From NCBI GenBank assembly GCA_016872725.1, contig VGZC01000001.1:155571-219570 (forward strand): DNA of 64,000 nt. Direction: 5' to 3'. A program made the position numbers and the translations under genes. Position 1 is the first letter of the stretch. Each line of letters starts with the position of its first letter. The notes beneath the pieces are model-generated. The model did no database searches. It was not told the DNA's origin and was given only the letters and a program-made list of their open reading frames with translations. This DNA comes from Planctomycetota bacterium. Lineage in GTDB: Bacteria > Planctomycetota > Planctomycetia > Pirellulales > Pirellulaceae. This document shows, in pieces, positions 17,339 through 26,427 of this stretch.

Positions 17339-20300
17339 CCGATCGCCGGTCGTGTCGGCGCTCGTGCCGTACGCGATCCGTTCGAACGTGTGCAGGCCGT
17401 CGAGCTTCCTCAGCGCGAGCATGACGATCACGGCGGGCAGCACGCCGCACATGCTGATGCCGTGGTCGATCACCGTATCGTAGAGGGCGCGCGGATCGAG
17501 GGTCGCCATCGCGGCGAGCGCCATTTCGTCGAGCCGGCGGTTTTCCGCATCGGTGGCGAAGTGGTTCATGTCGCTCGAGATGAGCAGCACGGGGCGGGGC
17601 GACATGCCGCGGAGCACGTCGGCCAGTTGGTCCGCGAACGACTCGGCCTCCGAGTAGTCGCATGGTCCGATCGCGATTCCGACGACCTTGCTGTTCGGCC
17701 AGAACCGCGCGATGAACGGGAGTTCCACCTCGATCGCGTGCTCGGCGCGATGGGCGGCCGCGTCGAGTTCGAGGCCTTGGATGCGAGCGGCGAGCGTTTC
17801 GGCGAGCCGTCGATCGGACGCGACCGACCGGCCCGGCAATTCCCAAACGTCGTGCGGCGCGACGGCCCAATCCACTCCGTTGCGTGTGTGTTTGGGGCCG
17901 AGGATCACGATCGTCGGCGAACCCTCGATGCGTTGCAGGACGCGCGCCGCGATCGACCCCGAATAGCGAAGGCCCGCGTGCGGCACCATGGCGGCGGGCC
18001 AAGGCCGCGGTGCCTCGGTCGGCTCGGGGATCAGCGCGTCGAGCATCCGGTCGAGCTCGCCGCTGTCGGCCGGGTAGAAAGCGCCCGCGACGGCCGGCGC
18101 GCGGGAAAGCGAACCCGCGAGTGGACGGGGCGTTTGCGCCGCGTCGATCCGCCGCGCGTTGGTCCGGATGCGGAGGCTGAACAGCCTCGCCGACTCGGGA
18201 CGGCGGCCCTGGCCCGCTTCGACGAGCCTTCCGACCGATTCGTCGACCCGACACGCCGGATCGAACCGCCACGTCGATCGGTTTTGTTCGAGCAGGAGCA
18301 GGGCCCGTTCGCGCGGATCGAAACCCCGCAAATCGGATTGCGCGACCGTTCCGTGCATGGCGATTTCATCGAGCACGGCGACCGACACGTTCCAACCGCG
18401 CGGATCGGCCCGCGACGACCCCCGCAACGACTCGGCCGCCACCGCCGTCAATTCGAACAGCGTGGCCTGGAGCGGAAGGCCCGGTCGAAACAAGAGGCGC
18501 GACCACGTTCTCGAATCGCCGCTCCCGACTTCCACCTGCACGGCGACGCCGGCGACCGTCCGGTCGTGAAGATCGGGAAGATAATAGGTCGGCGTCGCTC
18601 CGCTGAGATGGGCCAGCAGGTTCCCTCGCACGAAGTCGGAAAGGCGCGTGATTTCAGCGTGACCGCACGCGGGCGGGCATTCCGCGATTCCGGCGGCGAT
18701 GAGTTCGTCGGGGATCGGTCCTTCCAGCACGACGCCTTCAAAGGTCCTCAACTCGGTGTCGGGCCATTGCCAGGCGTCGAGCGGAAGATCGGCCTTGCGG
18801 CAGACTTGACACAGGAAACCTTCGGCGTCAAGCCCGTGTTCGACGGCGACGATCGGCAGCAGAAGACCGCCTTGTTCGCCGTGCCGGATATGCAGGCCAT
18901 GCCGTCCGATCTCGATCGCCCCGCGCCGCGCTCGAGGTTCCGCGGGGAGCGAACGGAATCGGTGCAACAGGGTGACATCGAGTTCCAGAAAGGGCAGTTC
19001 GGAGATCGCGATCGGCGGAAGGCGCACGTCCTGCGAGGCGGTCCGCGCCGCCGCTTGCCGCACGGCGGCATCGAGTTGCATGGTCCGGCCGAGCGTTCCG
19101 CAGCAGGCGCGCAAATCGCCGCTCCGTTTCAGCGTGACGAACGCGCCTTCGACGCGCATCGCGGCGGCGCCGCGCAGCGTCGGATCGGGCCACCGGACTT
19201 TGCGGCCCAGCAGCTCGGCAATGATGACCCGACTCGCCGCGCGATGCACGACCGACTGTTGCTCCGCGCTCAATTCCGGCGCCTCGCCGCCCCCACGGCG
19301 TTTCGGGTCGTCGGATTCCGGGCGGCTCGGCGCGAAATCGGACATGTTGACCGGTTGTCGCCGAGCTCCCCATGTGCCGGGCCGATCGTCGAATCGGCCC
19401 GCGATCGGAGCGTCGCACCGCGCGCAGCGTCCGCCCCGCACGTGGTATTCGGCGATCTCATACCCGCGCCGCGCGATCAGCACGGCGCCGCATTGCGGAC
19501 ACGATGTCGTTTGACGGCTGAAATCGCTGACGTTCCCGACATAGACATGCTTGATTCCCGCCGCCCGCGCGATGTCGTACGCGCGGATGAGCGTCGCGAG
19601 GGGAGTCGGCGGGCGGTCCCGCAGCCGAAAGTCGGGATGAAACGCCGAGAAATGCACCGGACGCTCGTCGCCCAGCCGGTCGACGATCCAATCGCACATG
19701 CGCCGCATGCCGTCGGCGTCGTCGTTCGCGCCGGGGATCACGAGGTTCGTGATCTCGAACCAGACATCCGTTTCGCGGGCGAGGTATTCGAGCGTATCGA
19801 GCACGGGCGCGAGGTGCGACGACGTGTAATGGAAGTAGAAATCCTCGTCGAATCCCTTCAAATCGACATTGGCCGCGTCCATCCAGGAAAAGAACGTCTC
19901 GCGCGGCCGCGGCAAGATGTACCCCGCCGTCACGGCGACCGTGTGGATGCCCTCGGCTCGGCACGCCCGCGCCGCGTCGATCGCGTACTCGGCCCAAATC
20001 ACCGGATCGTTGTAGGTGAAGGCGACGCTCGGGCAGTTCCAATGTCGAGCCGCCGCGACGATCGCCGCCGGATCGGCGCGATCGCTGAGCCTCGCCGTTT
20101 CGCGGGACTTGGATATGTCCCAGTTCTGGCAGAACCGGCATCCCAAGTTGCATCCCGCCGTTCCGAACGACAGAACGCTCGTTCCCGGATGGAAATGATG
20201 GAGCGGTTTCTTTTCGATCGGGTCGATGCAGAACCCCGTGCTGCGGCCGTAGGTCGCGAGCACCATCCGGCCCCCGCGGTTTTCGCGAACGAAGCAGAAC

Positions 20301-20449
20301 CCGGCGTCGCCGGCGGCGAGCCGGCACGCGCGCGGACAGAGTTCGCACGCGATGCGCCCGTCCTCGACCTCGCGCCACCAGCCGCCGAGCACGGCTCCGT
20401 CGTCGAGCGGCGGGGATTCGGGTGGCTCTATGACTGATTCGTGAACCAT
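17300..20449 (-). CDS. AmmeMemoRadiSam fusion: radical SAM enzyme + AMMECR1 (+ AMMECR1-like) + MEMO
   Basis: The 1049-residue protein joins parts normally encoded by separate genes. Residues 1-365 are the AmmeMemoRadiSam radical SAM enzyme: an N-terminal Cys cluster (C35, C38, C42, C52), the iron-sulfur motif C100-x3-C104-x2-C107, and a C-terminal zinc-ribbon-like set (C317, C320, C342, C345). Residues 395-590 are AMMECR1, with LRACCGT at 447-452 in place of the usual LRGCIGT. Residues 600-765 have no family I recognise but follow the AMMECR1 pattern loosely. Residues 785-1049 are the MEMO domain with H824, H904 and C1001, matching the three metal ligands known in human MEMO1. It is cytoplasmic. 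It lies 16 bases behind the DUF3467 gene. The ribosome binding site is poor, so translation may depend on the upstream gene. The substrate of the system is unknown. Confidence 0.9.
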   Translation of the reverse strand: MVHESVIEPPESPPLDDGAVLGGWWREVEDGRIACELCPRACRLAAGDAGFCFVRENRGGRMVLATYGRSTGFCIDPIEKKPLHHFHPGTSVLSFGTAGCNLGCRFCQNWDISKSRETARLSDRADPAAIVAAARHWNCPSVAFTYNDPVIWAEYAIDAARACRAEGIHTVAVTAGYILPRPRETFFSWMDAANVDLKGFDEDFYFHYTSSHLAPVLDTLEYLARETDVWFEITNLVIPGANDDADGMRRMCDWIVDRLGDERPVHFSAFHPDFRLRDRPPTPLATLIRAYDIARAAGIKHVYVGNVSDFSRQTTSCPQCGAVLIARRGYEIAEYHVRGGRCARCDAPIAGRFDDRPGTWGARRQPVNMSDFAPSRPESDDPKRRGGGEAPELSAEQQSVVHRAASRVIIAELLGRKVRWPDPTLRGAAAMRVEGAFVTLKRSGDLRACCGTLGRTMQLDAAVRQAAARTASQDVRLPPIAISELPFLELDVTLLHRFRSLPAEPRARRGAIEIGRHGLHIRHGEQGGLLLPIVAVEHGLDAEGFLCQVCRKADLPLDAWQWPDTELRTFEGVVLEGPIPDELIAAGIAECPPACGHAEITRLSDFVRGNLLAHLSGATPTYYLPDLHDRTVAGVAVQVEVGSGDSRTWSRLLFRPGLPLQATLFELTAVAAESLRGSSRADPRGWNVSVAVLDEIAMHGTVAQSDLRGFDPRERALLLLEQNRSTWRFDPACRVDESVGRLVEAGQGRRPESARLFSLRIRTNARRIDAAQTPRPLAGSLSRAPAVAGAFYPADSGELDRMLDALIPEPTEAPRPWPAAMVPHAGLRYSGSIAARVLQRIEGSPTIVILGPKHTRNGVDWAVAPHDVWELPGRSVASDRRLAETLAARIQGLELDAAAHRAEHAIEVELPFIARFWPNSKVVGIAIGPCDYSEAESFADQLADVLRGMSPRPVLLISSDMNHFATDAENRRLDEMALAAMATLDPRALYDTVIDHGISMCGVLPAVIVMLALRKLDGLHTFERIAYGTSADTTGDRSRVVGYAGALLA

Positions 20450-20465
20450 GCGGACAACACCGCGG

Positions 20466-21086
20466 TCATCGCCCGGGCGGGTCCTTGGGTGGAGGTTCGC
20501 CCTCCTCCGAAGGCCGGCGCTGCTGGGCGATCCGTTGTTGGAACTGGACGAAAGTCGCGTGGAGCGAATCGATCAAGCGGGGAATCTGGAGCGCGGAAAG
20601 GAAAACGCGGCACGAAACGGCCGAGTGCGGATACATGTTGGTCAGGAAATCGAGCTTGAACTCGCACGCGTTGTGCGCGATCATCAGGCCGTTCGAATAG
20701 GCGCCGCTGAGCAGCTCGTCGGGAATCTTGAGCTCGTCATAGAGCTCTTGCACGGTCGGCCGACGTTGGTTCGGATCGGGCGCTCCGCGCGGCGGCTCGG
20801 CCGGAACGCCGAACCGCTGCACGTACAGATCCCAATTCGATCGGAGCGCGTCGATCAATTGGGGCATGACCGGGTGCGGGACAATGGCCCGCGCGACGAT
20901 CGTCGCGGGCGCTCCGATGTTCTGCACGAAATCGACGACGAATTCGGCCGGACCCGTGATGACGATCGCCCCCGTTCCAAAAACGCCCCGCCGAACCGAT
21001 TCCGGCACGCGGGCCGACAGATGACGTGACTGCACCTCGTGGAAGCTCGGGTCGTCCGGGTGCGATGGACCGTTGGAGTCCTGCAT
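20466..21086 (-). CDS. Protein with two DUF3467 domains
   Basis: The 206-residue protein appears to hold two copies of the small DUF3467 domain. The first (about residues 35-90) has GPAEFVVDFVQNIGAPATIVARAIVPHPVMPQLIDAL; the second (about 125-190) has IAHNACEFKLDFLTNMYP and VFLSALQIPRLIDSLHATF. Each matches the family phrase 'EFxxDFxxx...RxxxxPxxxxxLxxAL' in order and spacing. The C-terminal tail is Pro/Glu/Gln-rich. Function is unknown. It sits between the quinone oxidoreductase (43 bases) and the AmmeMemoRadiSam fusion (16 bases), so the three are probably one transcript. Confidence 0.75.
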   Translation of the reverse strand: MQDSNGPSHPDDPSFHEVQSRHLSARVPESVRRGVFGTGAIVITGPAEFVVDFVQNIGAPATIVARAIVPHPVMPQLIDALRSNWDLYVQRFGVPAEPPRGAPDPNQRRPTVQELYDELKIPDELLSGAYSNGLMIAHNACEFKLDFLTNMYPHSAVSCRVFLSALQIPRLIDSLHATFVQFQQRIAQQRRPSEEGEPPPKDPPGR

Positions 21087-21129
21087 GGATTAAGATCTCG
21101 GTGGTTTCGGACCGGTGTTCGCCTTGCGG

Positions 21130-22131
21130 CTAGGGAACGAGCACGATTTTTCCGGCGAGCGTTCCGGACTTGCGGAGCGTATTCTCTTCCTGCAATCGAT
21201 GGGCTTCGGCGGCTTCGGCGAGCCGCATGCGGCGGTCGATTTTCGGCCGGATGCGCCGTTCGGCGAGCCAGCCGTTGAGGGCGTCGGCGGCCGATCGCTG
21301 TTCGTCGGCCGTCGCCTTGAACATGACAAAGCCGCGCAGCGAACACCCTTTGACATAGAAAGGGCCGACCGGGAACGGAGGCCGCGCGTCGCGCCCCGCC
21401 ATCAAAAGGATCCGCCCTCGATCGGCGAGCAGCGGGATGATGCGATCGAAATCGGGATCGCGGGTCGTTTCCCAATAGACGTTGGCGCCGAGCGGAGCGA
21501 AGGGTCGGGCCGCGTCGGCGACGGATTCGGATCGATAGTCGATCGCCAGATCGGCGCCCAGTTCGCGGCAGGCCTTGGCTTTTTCCGGCCCGCCCGCCGT
21601 CGCGATGACCCGCGCGCCGGCCGCCTTGGCCATCTGCACGACCATCGAACCGACGCCTCCCGACCCGCCGTTGACGAAGACCGTCTCGCCCGCTTGGATC
21701 CGCGCTTCGCGAAAGAGGCCCAGATGGGCCGTGATGCCGACCAGCGCGCTCGCCGCCGCCGTCGCGTCGTCGACGTCGGGCGGCGTCGGATAGAGCCAGC
21801 ATTCGTCCGGTGAGCAGAATTCGGCGAACGTGCCTTGCCGACCGAGGAGTCCTTGATTGCTACCCCAAACGCGATCCCCCACGCGGAACCGGCGCGCTTC
21901 GGGACCGACCGCCTCGATCTCACCCGCGAGGTCGCATCCGACAATGAACGGCTTGGGAAGCTCCCAGTAGTTCGCTCCGTTGCGGATATACGTGTCGATC
22001 GGATTCACGGCGACGGCCCGCACGCGGACAAGCACCTCGGATCCGCGCGGCGCGGGTCGCGGCAGATCGCCGTATTGGATGACCTCGGGTCCGCCCGTTC
22101 GTTCGATATACGCCGCTTTCATCGTCGCCAT
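21130..22131 (-). CDS. Zinc-independent quinone oxidoreductase / MDR-family NADPH reductase
   Basis: Residues 4-330 are a medium-chain reductase of the zeta-crystallin type: the opening MKAAYIERTGGPEVIQYGD, the catalytic-domain NPIDTYIR, and the NADPH-binding motif GGSGGVGSMVVQMAKAAGA. Cys/His ligands for catalytic zinc are absent. The expected reaction is NADPH-dependent reduction of quinones or enones in the cytoplasm. In-frame ATGs occur at 22143, 22131 and 22122, so the true N-terminus is uncertain by a few residues; 22131 has the better-spaced GGGGA. It probably heads a three-gene operon with the DUF3467 protein and the AmmeMemoRadiSam fusion. Confidence 0.88.
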   Translation of the reverse strand: MATMKAAYIERTGGPEVIQYGDLPRPAPRGSEVLVRVRAVAVNPIDTYIRNGANYWELPKPFIVGCDLAGEIEAVGPEARRFRVGDRVWGSNQGLLGRQGTFAEFCSPDECWLYPTPPDVDDATAAASALVGITAHLGLFREARIQAGETVFVNGGSGGVGSMVVQMAKAAGARVIATAGGPEKAKACRELGADLAIDYRSESVADAARPFAPLGANVYWETTRDPDFDRIIPLLADRGRILLMAGRDARPPFPVGPFYVKGCSLRGFVMFKATADEQRSAADALNGWLAERRIRPKIDRRMRLAEAAEAHRLQEENTLRKSGTLAGKIVLVP

Positions 22132-22378
22132 GACCGCCACCATCCCCAACCCGCGCGATCCCCGCGATTCCCCCGAACCCGATCGCGCGCCGCCCGGGTC
22201 ACGTGCCCGAAACGCGCGCGGCGAGGCGATCCGTCGTTCCCAACAACCGGACCGCCTTACGCAAATAGACCGTTTTTCGGAGCGCGCCACAAGTCGACCG
22301 TCCGCACCGACCCTTGACGGTGGCTCCACCCTGGATGGATGATAGACTCGATCCGGAAGCGGGTCTCGGAGTGCTCGC

Positions 22379-24493
22379 ATGAATGTCCGCTGCCCGAATT
22401 GCCAGCGCGAAGTCCAAGTCGGCGTGAACGCGGCGCTGAGCGACCTGTCGTGCCCGTCGTGCGGAAGCCGATTCAATCTGATCGATCTCTCCGAGGAGAC
22501 GGTGACCCTCGCGCCGGAAGTCGAACAGCTCAGCCATTTCCGGTTCCACGAAAGAGTGGGGGCCGGCCAATTCGGTTCGGTCTGGCGAGCCACCGACGAA
22601 ACGCTCGATCGGGTCGTGGCGGTCAAGATCCCCCATCGGCACCAGCTCTCCGCGATGGAGGTCGAGTTCTTCTTCCGCGAGGCGCGTGCGGCGGCCCAGC
22701 TCAAACATCCGAATATCGTCCCGATCCATGAAATCGGTCGTGACGGCGAGTTGATCTTCATCATCCGCGACTACATCGAAGGCAGTTCGCTCCGCGACTG
22801 GATGCGGTCGGGGGACCATACGTTCCGCGAAAAGGCCTTGCTGTGCGCCACGATCGGCCGCGCGCTCGACCACGCCCACGAACGGGGCGTGGTGCATCGC
22901 GACCTGAAGCCGTCGAACGTCATCATCGACGCGGCCGGCCGACCGCATCTGCTCGATTTCGGGCTCGCCAAACGCGAGGGTGTCGAACTCTCGATCGCCA
23001 TGGATGGCCATCCGCTCGGCACGCCCGCGTACATGCCTCCCGAGCAGGCGCGTGGCGAGGGCAGCAGCGCCGACGGACGCAGCGACGTCTATTCGCTCGG
23101 CGTCATTCTCTATGAAATGCTCGTCGGCGAACGTCCGTTCCTGGGCGGGAAGACGAGCATCCTGTATCAAGTGCTGCATGAATCGCCGCGCGCTCCCCGA
23201 TCGAGGAACGCGTCCGTTCCCCGCGATCTGGACACGATCTGTCTCAAGGCGATCGCCAAATCGCCCAGCGATCGGTTCGCGACGGCGCGGGAGATGGCCG
23301 AGGAGCTCGAGGCGTTCGCCGCCGGCCTTCCGATCCGAACGCGTCGAGCGGGGATTGTCGAGCGGGCATGGCGATGGAGCCGCCGGCATCCGTCGCGCGT
23401 CGCCGTGATCGTTCTGCTCCTTCTGCTGACCGCCGCCGTTCCGCTCATCCTCCGGCGGCCTCCGCCGGGCGATCTGGATCTGCGGCGCGTGCGCATCGTG
23501 ACCGATCCGCCGGGCGCCCGGGTCGTCACCGTGCGGCTCGACCCGGTCCACGGCCGGCCCCGCGTCGAGGAAATCCGCGCGCTGGGCGCGACGCCCGCGC
23601 GCACCGAGTTGATTCCCGGCGACTATGTCGTGGTAGCCTATTTCGATGACGATCTGTTCCACGAAGTCCAACGGCACGTGCCGGGCACGCACGAGGAGTT
23701 GGACGCGGAGTTTCCGCACAAACACTGGTGGCGCGATCCGGCCACGGGGGAAATCGTCCTGCCGCTCATCCGCCTGCACCGCTCGTCCGATATCGTCCCG
23801 CACATGGCGCGCGTGCGCGGCGGACGGTTCGTCTTGCCGAGCTTCGATCTGGGAGTCAAAGCCGACGTCCGGATCCCGGCGTATTACATCGACCGCACGG
23901 AAGTATGTTATCGCGACATGGCGAACAAGGAGGTCGCCTTCGGCTCGAGCGAAGATACGCCGCCGGACGAGAACCACCCCGTGTCGCGCGTTTCCTGGGA
24001 CATGGCCGTCTGGTGCGCCGAACTGCTCGGAAAACGACTCATGACCGACGAGGAATACGCGTATCTGGCGACGGCCGGAGGAACGCGCCAATATCCGTGG
24101 GGCGACGCCGCGCCGCCCGAGGACAATTGGAAAACCCGTTCGGTCCACGAGCATCGCCAGGACGTGATCGAGTCCGATCCGGCCGAACGTCCCGTTTACA
24201 ACCTCTTCTCGAACGCGCGGGAATGGACGTCGTCCTGGTGGGCCGGAACGGCGACGGGCATCGATCGGCGCGTGGTGCGCGGCGGGCCGGGCGCCGGCGA
24301 TCCGTCGCCGGCGAATCTCATGGGCGCTTCGTTCTGCGGCATCTACACGCGACCGCTCAAATTCGATTTCCTCGGGTTCCGCTGCGCGCGGAGCGCCACG
24401 CCGCGGATCCGACGCGACGACTTCATCCGCCTCACCCCGCGGTCCACCATGCAATCCGCCGGGGAAAAAAGTTCCACGAGCGGTCCGAATTAG
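22379..24493 (+). CDS. Ser/Thr protein kinase with zinc-ribbon N-terminus and FGE-like sensor domain
   Basis: Residues 5-28 hold a CPNC...CPSC zinc ribbon. Residues 54-318 are a Hanks-type kinase with GAGQFGSVW, the ATP-binding K83, HRDLKPSNV (D175) and DFG at 193-195; the APE position reads PPE. One transmembrane helix follows (341-358). The exterior part begins with a PEGA-like segment (VRIVTDPPGARVVTVRLD), then from about 480 to 680 a formylglycine-generating-enzyme (SUMF1-like) domain with the usual RVSWDMAVWCAELLGKRLMT and NAREWTSSWW. Only one Cys lies near the usual active-site position (SFCGIY), so the domain is probably not a sulfatase activator. This topology, kinase inside and FGE-like domain outside, is common in planctomycetes. 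The gene is divergent from the quinone oxidoreductase and overlaps the next gene's end by four bases. Confidence 0.92.
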   Translation: MNVRCPNCQREVQVGVNAALSDLSCPSCGSRFNLIDLSEETVTLAPEVEQLSHFRFHERVGAGQFGSVWRATDETLDRVVAVKIPHRHQLSAMEVEFFFREARAAAQLKHPNIVPIHEIGRDGELIFIIRDYIEGSSLRDWMRSGDHTFREKALLCATIGRALDHAHERGVVHRDLKPSNVIIDAAGRPHLLDFGLAKREGVELSIAMDGHPLGTPAYMPPEQARGEGSSADGRSDVYSLGVILYEMLVGERPFLGGKTSILYQVLHESPRAPRSRNASVPRDLDTICLKAIAKSPSDRFATAREMAEELEAFAAGLPIRTRRAGIVERAWRWSRRHPSRVAVIVLLLLLTAAVPLILRRPPPGDLDLRRVRIVTDPPGARVVTVRLDPVHGRPRVEEIRALGATPARTELIPGDYVVVAYFDDDLFHEVQRHVPGTHEELDAEFPHKHWWRDPATGEIVLPLIRLHRSSDIVPHMARVRGGRFVLPSFDLGVKADVRIPAYYIDRTEVCYRDMANKEVAFGSSEDTPPDENHPVSRVSWDMAVWCAELLGKRLMTDEEYAYLATAGGTRQYPWGDAAPPEDNWKTRSVHEHRQDVIESDPAERPVYNLFSNAREWTSSWWAGTATGIDRRVVRGGPGAGDPSPANLMGASFCGIYTRPLKFDFLGFRCARSATPRIRRDDFIRLTPRSTMQSAGEKSSTSGPN

Positions 24494-25278
24494 CGCACGA
24501 AGCCGAAATACACGCGCGATTGATTCGGTGCCGCCGTTCGAATCTCGATTCCCGTCTTGCCAACCCTCTGAAACGAAAGAGGGGGCAGGGTCGGCATCGG
24601 AGCGTCATTGTCCGCGTCGAGCGCGGCACCGAATGTGAAGCCGCCGCGCGTTCGAATCCAATAGAGGTGGAACGACCGGACTTGACCGGGTTTGAGTTCG
24701 ATCGGGATGACGCCAACGTCCTCCACCTGCGCGCCATTCTTGGGCTTAATGCTCACGGCCCGTTTCGGAATCCCCGAATCGACAAGTGCCTTCTTGCAAT
24801 GATGCAATCCCTGAGCCCCTTTTTCCGCCGACGCCACCTGAGCAAGGGATCCGACATCGAGGCAATGCAGGCAGGTTTGGGCATTCTCACACGTTCCCTG
24901 CGGAAGAGTGAAGACGTCTTCACATGCGGCGTCGTATGTGGCCGGACCGTGAAGACAGCGCGTGCCTCCGTACGTCTTGTATAGGCAATTGCCGTCGATG
25001 TCGACGAACTCGGCGATGAAGACTTCCAGGCAGAGCTTTCCGTCGCAGGGGTGCTTCGAGGCCGCGCCCTTGGTTGAGCCCGACTCGCACGCGCACGGCG
25101 GCGCCGCCGAGCACGGACCGCACGGATCGCACGGCGAACAGGCGGCGCGGAGCGCGCGGCGAGGAAACAAGGGGCGTCGTCCACACCGGCCGAATCCACC
25201 GGCCTCGGCGATTTCCGGCGCGACGGCGATCACGATCCCGAACAGGGTGGCGAACACGAGCGTACGGCGACTCATCAT
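24490..25278 (-). CDS. Cys-rich secreted protein of unknown function
   Basis: I chose the ATG at 25278 because AGGAG lies eight bases upstream and gives a proper signal peptide (TLVFATLFGIVIAVAPEIAEA). The mature part of about 240 residues starts with a Cys/Pro/Gly cluster (CSPCDPCGPCSAAPPCAC) and has at least 18 cysteines in its first 160 residues, then a Cys-free beta-rich end (GQVRSFHLYWIRTRGGFTF). I recognise no family. Paired cysteines in an exported protein suggest disulfide-stabilised structure or metal binding. The gene converges on the kinase gene with a four-base overlap, and 126 bases separate its start from the galT stop. Confidence 0.72.
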   Translation of the reverse strand: MMSRRTLVFATLFGIVIAVAPEIAEAGGFGRCGRRPLFPRRALRAACSPCDPCGPCSAAPPCACESGSTKGAASKHPCDGKLCLEVFIAEFVDIDGNCLYKTYGGTRCLHGPATYDAACEDVFTLPQGTCENAQTCLHCLDVGSLAQVASAEKGAQGLHHCKKALVDSGIPKRAVSIKPKNGAQVEDVGVIPIELKPGQVRSFHLYWIRTRGGFTFGAALDADNDAPMPTLPPLSFQRVGKTGIEIRTAAPNQSRVYFGFVR

Positions 25279-25404
25279 GGCAGGAACTCCTGGCGAGTTG
25301 GAGGGTCGACCGAGGCGGCATCGGACACCGCCCCCACCACGGGACGTTCGCCATCCTATTTCGGCTGGCTGCGCGGGGCAATCGTCGGGGTGGAACTTCC
25401 GCAT

Positions 25405-26400
25405 TCACGGCTTCGTTCGATGGGGCGCGCGGAGGCGTGAGGCGGCCGTTTCGGGAAGGAGGGGGTTGATGAAGCAACCCGTTCCCCATTCGAAGCCGGC
25501 GGCGCGGGTCAGGCGAGGCAGGATCTCGATGTGCCAGTGGAAATGGTCGTGGGGGCCCGCGTCGAACGGCGCGGTATGGATGATCAGATTGTACGCCGCC
25601 CGCGCCGACGCCCGTTCGATCCGCCGCACGACGTCGCGGAGGAGCGAAGCGAGTTCGCCAAGCCATCCGGCGGGTATCGCCTCGTAGTAGGGCATCGGTT
25701 CGAGCGGCGCGATCCGCACCTCATACGGAACGCGGCTCGCGAACGGACAGACGGCCGCGAAATGCCGTGTCTCCGCGACGACCCGCGCGCCGTCGCGCCG
25801 TTCGTCGTCAAGCCATCGGGAGACAACCGTCCTACCCGCCTCGTGGTAGCCCTCGCGCCAATGCGCGAGGCGGACGGCGATCGGCGGCGGAAGGAGAGCC
25901 GTCGCGAGCACCTGGCCATGCACGTGCTCGATCGAAGCGCCGGCCGCCGGACCCACGTTCTTGAATACGACGCCGTACACAAGGTCGCCGCGGCGGCGCA
26001 GGTGGGCAAGCCGTTCCTGGTAGGCGCGGCACGTGAGCCGAACGCCTTCGATCGGCATCTCGCTCCAACTGACCAGGTGCCTCGGCGATTCGATGACGAC
26101 TTCATGCACGCCGTACCCTTCGAGCGCTTCGAGGGGGGGAGGCCGTCCGATCGGAGGCCGGGCGCCGGGCGCCACGGCGGGGTACTTGTTCGGCACGACG
26201 CGCGCCAGCCACGTCCGCCCGCGCCGCGGCGCGTACCGCGCGATCTCGGGCGGCGTCTCGCCTTCATTCCCCTCGCAGAACGGACACGCCTCCGAAATCC
26301 GCTCCCACCCCGTCTCGATGTACTCGTCCGGCCGATCGCTTCGATTGTCGGCGAGGATCACCCAGTGTCCGTTCACGGGATCATGGCGGTATTCGGACAT
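25405..26400 (-). CDS. galT: Galactose-1-phosphate uridylyltransferase (GalT, HIT superfamily)
   Basis: The 331-residue length and motif order are those of GalT. C39 and C42 in ACPFCEGNE are the usual zinc ligands, EHVHGQ (residues 158-163) holds the nucleophilic His161, and DHFHWHIEILPRL matches the C-terminal metal/His motif. The enzyme moves UMP between glucose-1-phosphate and galactose-1-phosphate in the Leloir pathway; some relatives instead use ADP-sugars, and this cannot be told here. It lies 27 bases after glgA on the same strand, so the two are probably one transcript and link galactose use to glycogen. Confidence 0.9.
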   Translation of the reverse strand: MSEYRHDPVNGHWVILADNRSDRPDEYIETGWERISEACPFCEGNEGETPPEIARYAPRRGRTWLARVVPNKYPAVAPGARPPIGRPPPLEALEGYGVHEVVIESPRHLVSWSEMPIEGVRLTCRAYQERLAHLRRRGDLVYGVVFKNVGPAAGASIEHVHGQVLATALLPPPIAVRLAHWREGYHEAGRTVVSRWLDDERRDGARVVAETRHFAAVCPFASRVPYEVRIAPLEPMPYYEAIPAGWLGELASLLRDVVRRIERASARAAYNLIIHTAPFDAGPHDHFHWHIEILPRLTRAAGFEWGTGCFINPLLPETAASRLRAPHRTKP

Positions 26401-26427
26401 GCTCGTCGGGACTCCCGCAAGCGGGCC

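Noticed and set aside
17390..20437. A 1015-codon open frame on the plus strand opposite the AmmeMemoRadiSam gene
   Set aside because: High GC keeps the antisense frame open; its product is Arg/Asp-rich without domains, while the minus strand has clear conserved motifs.
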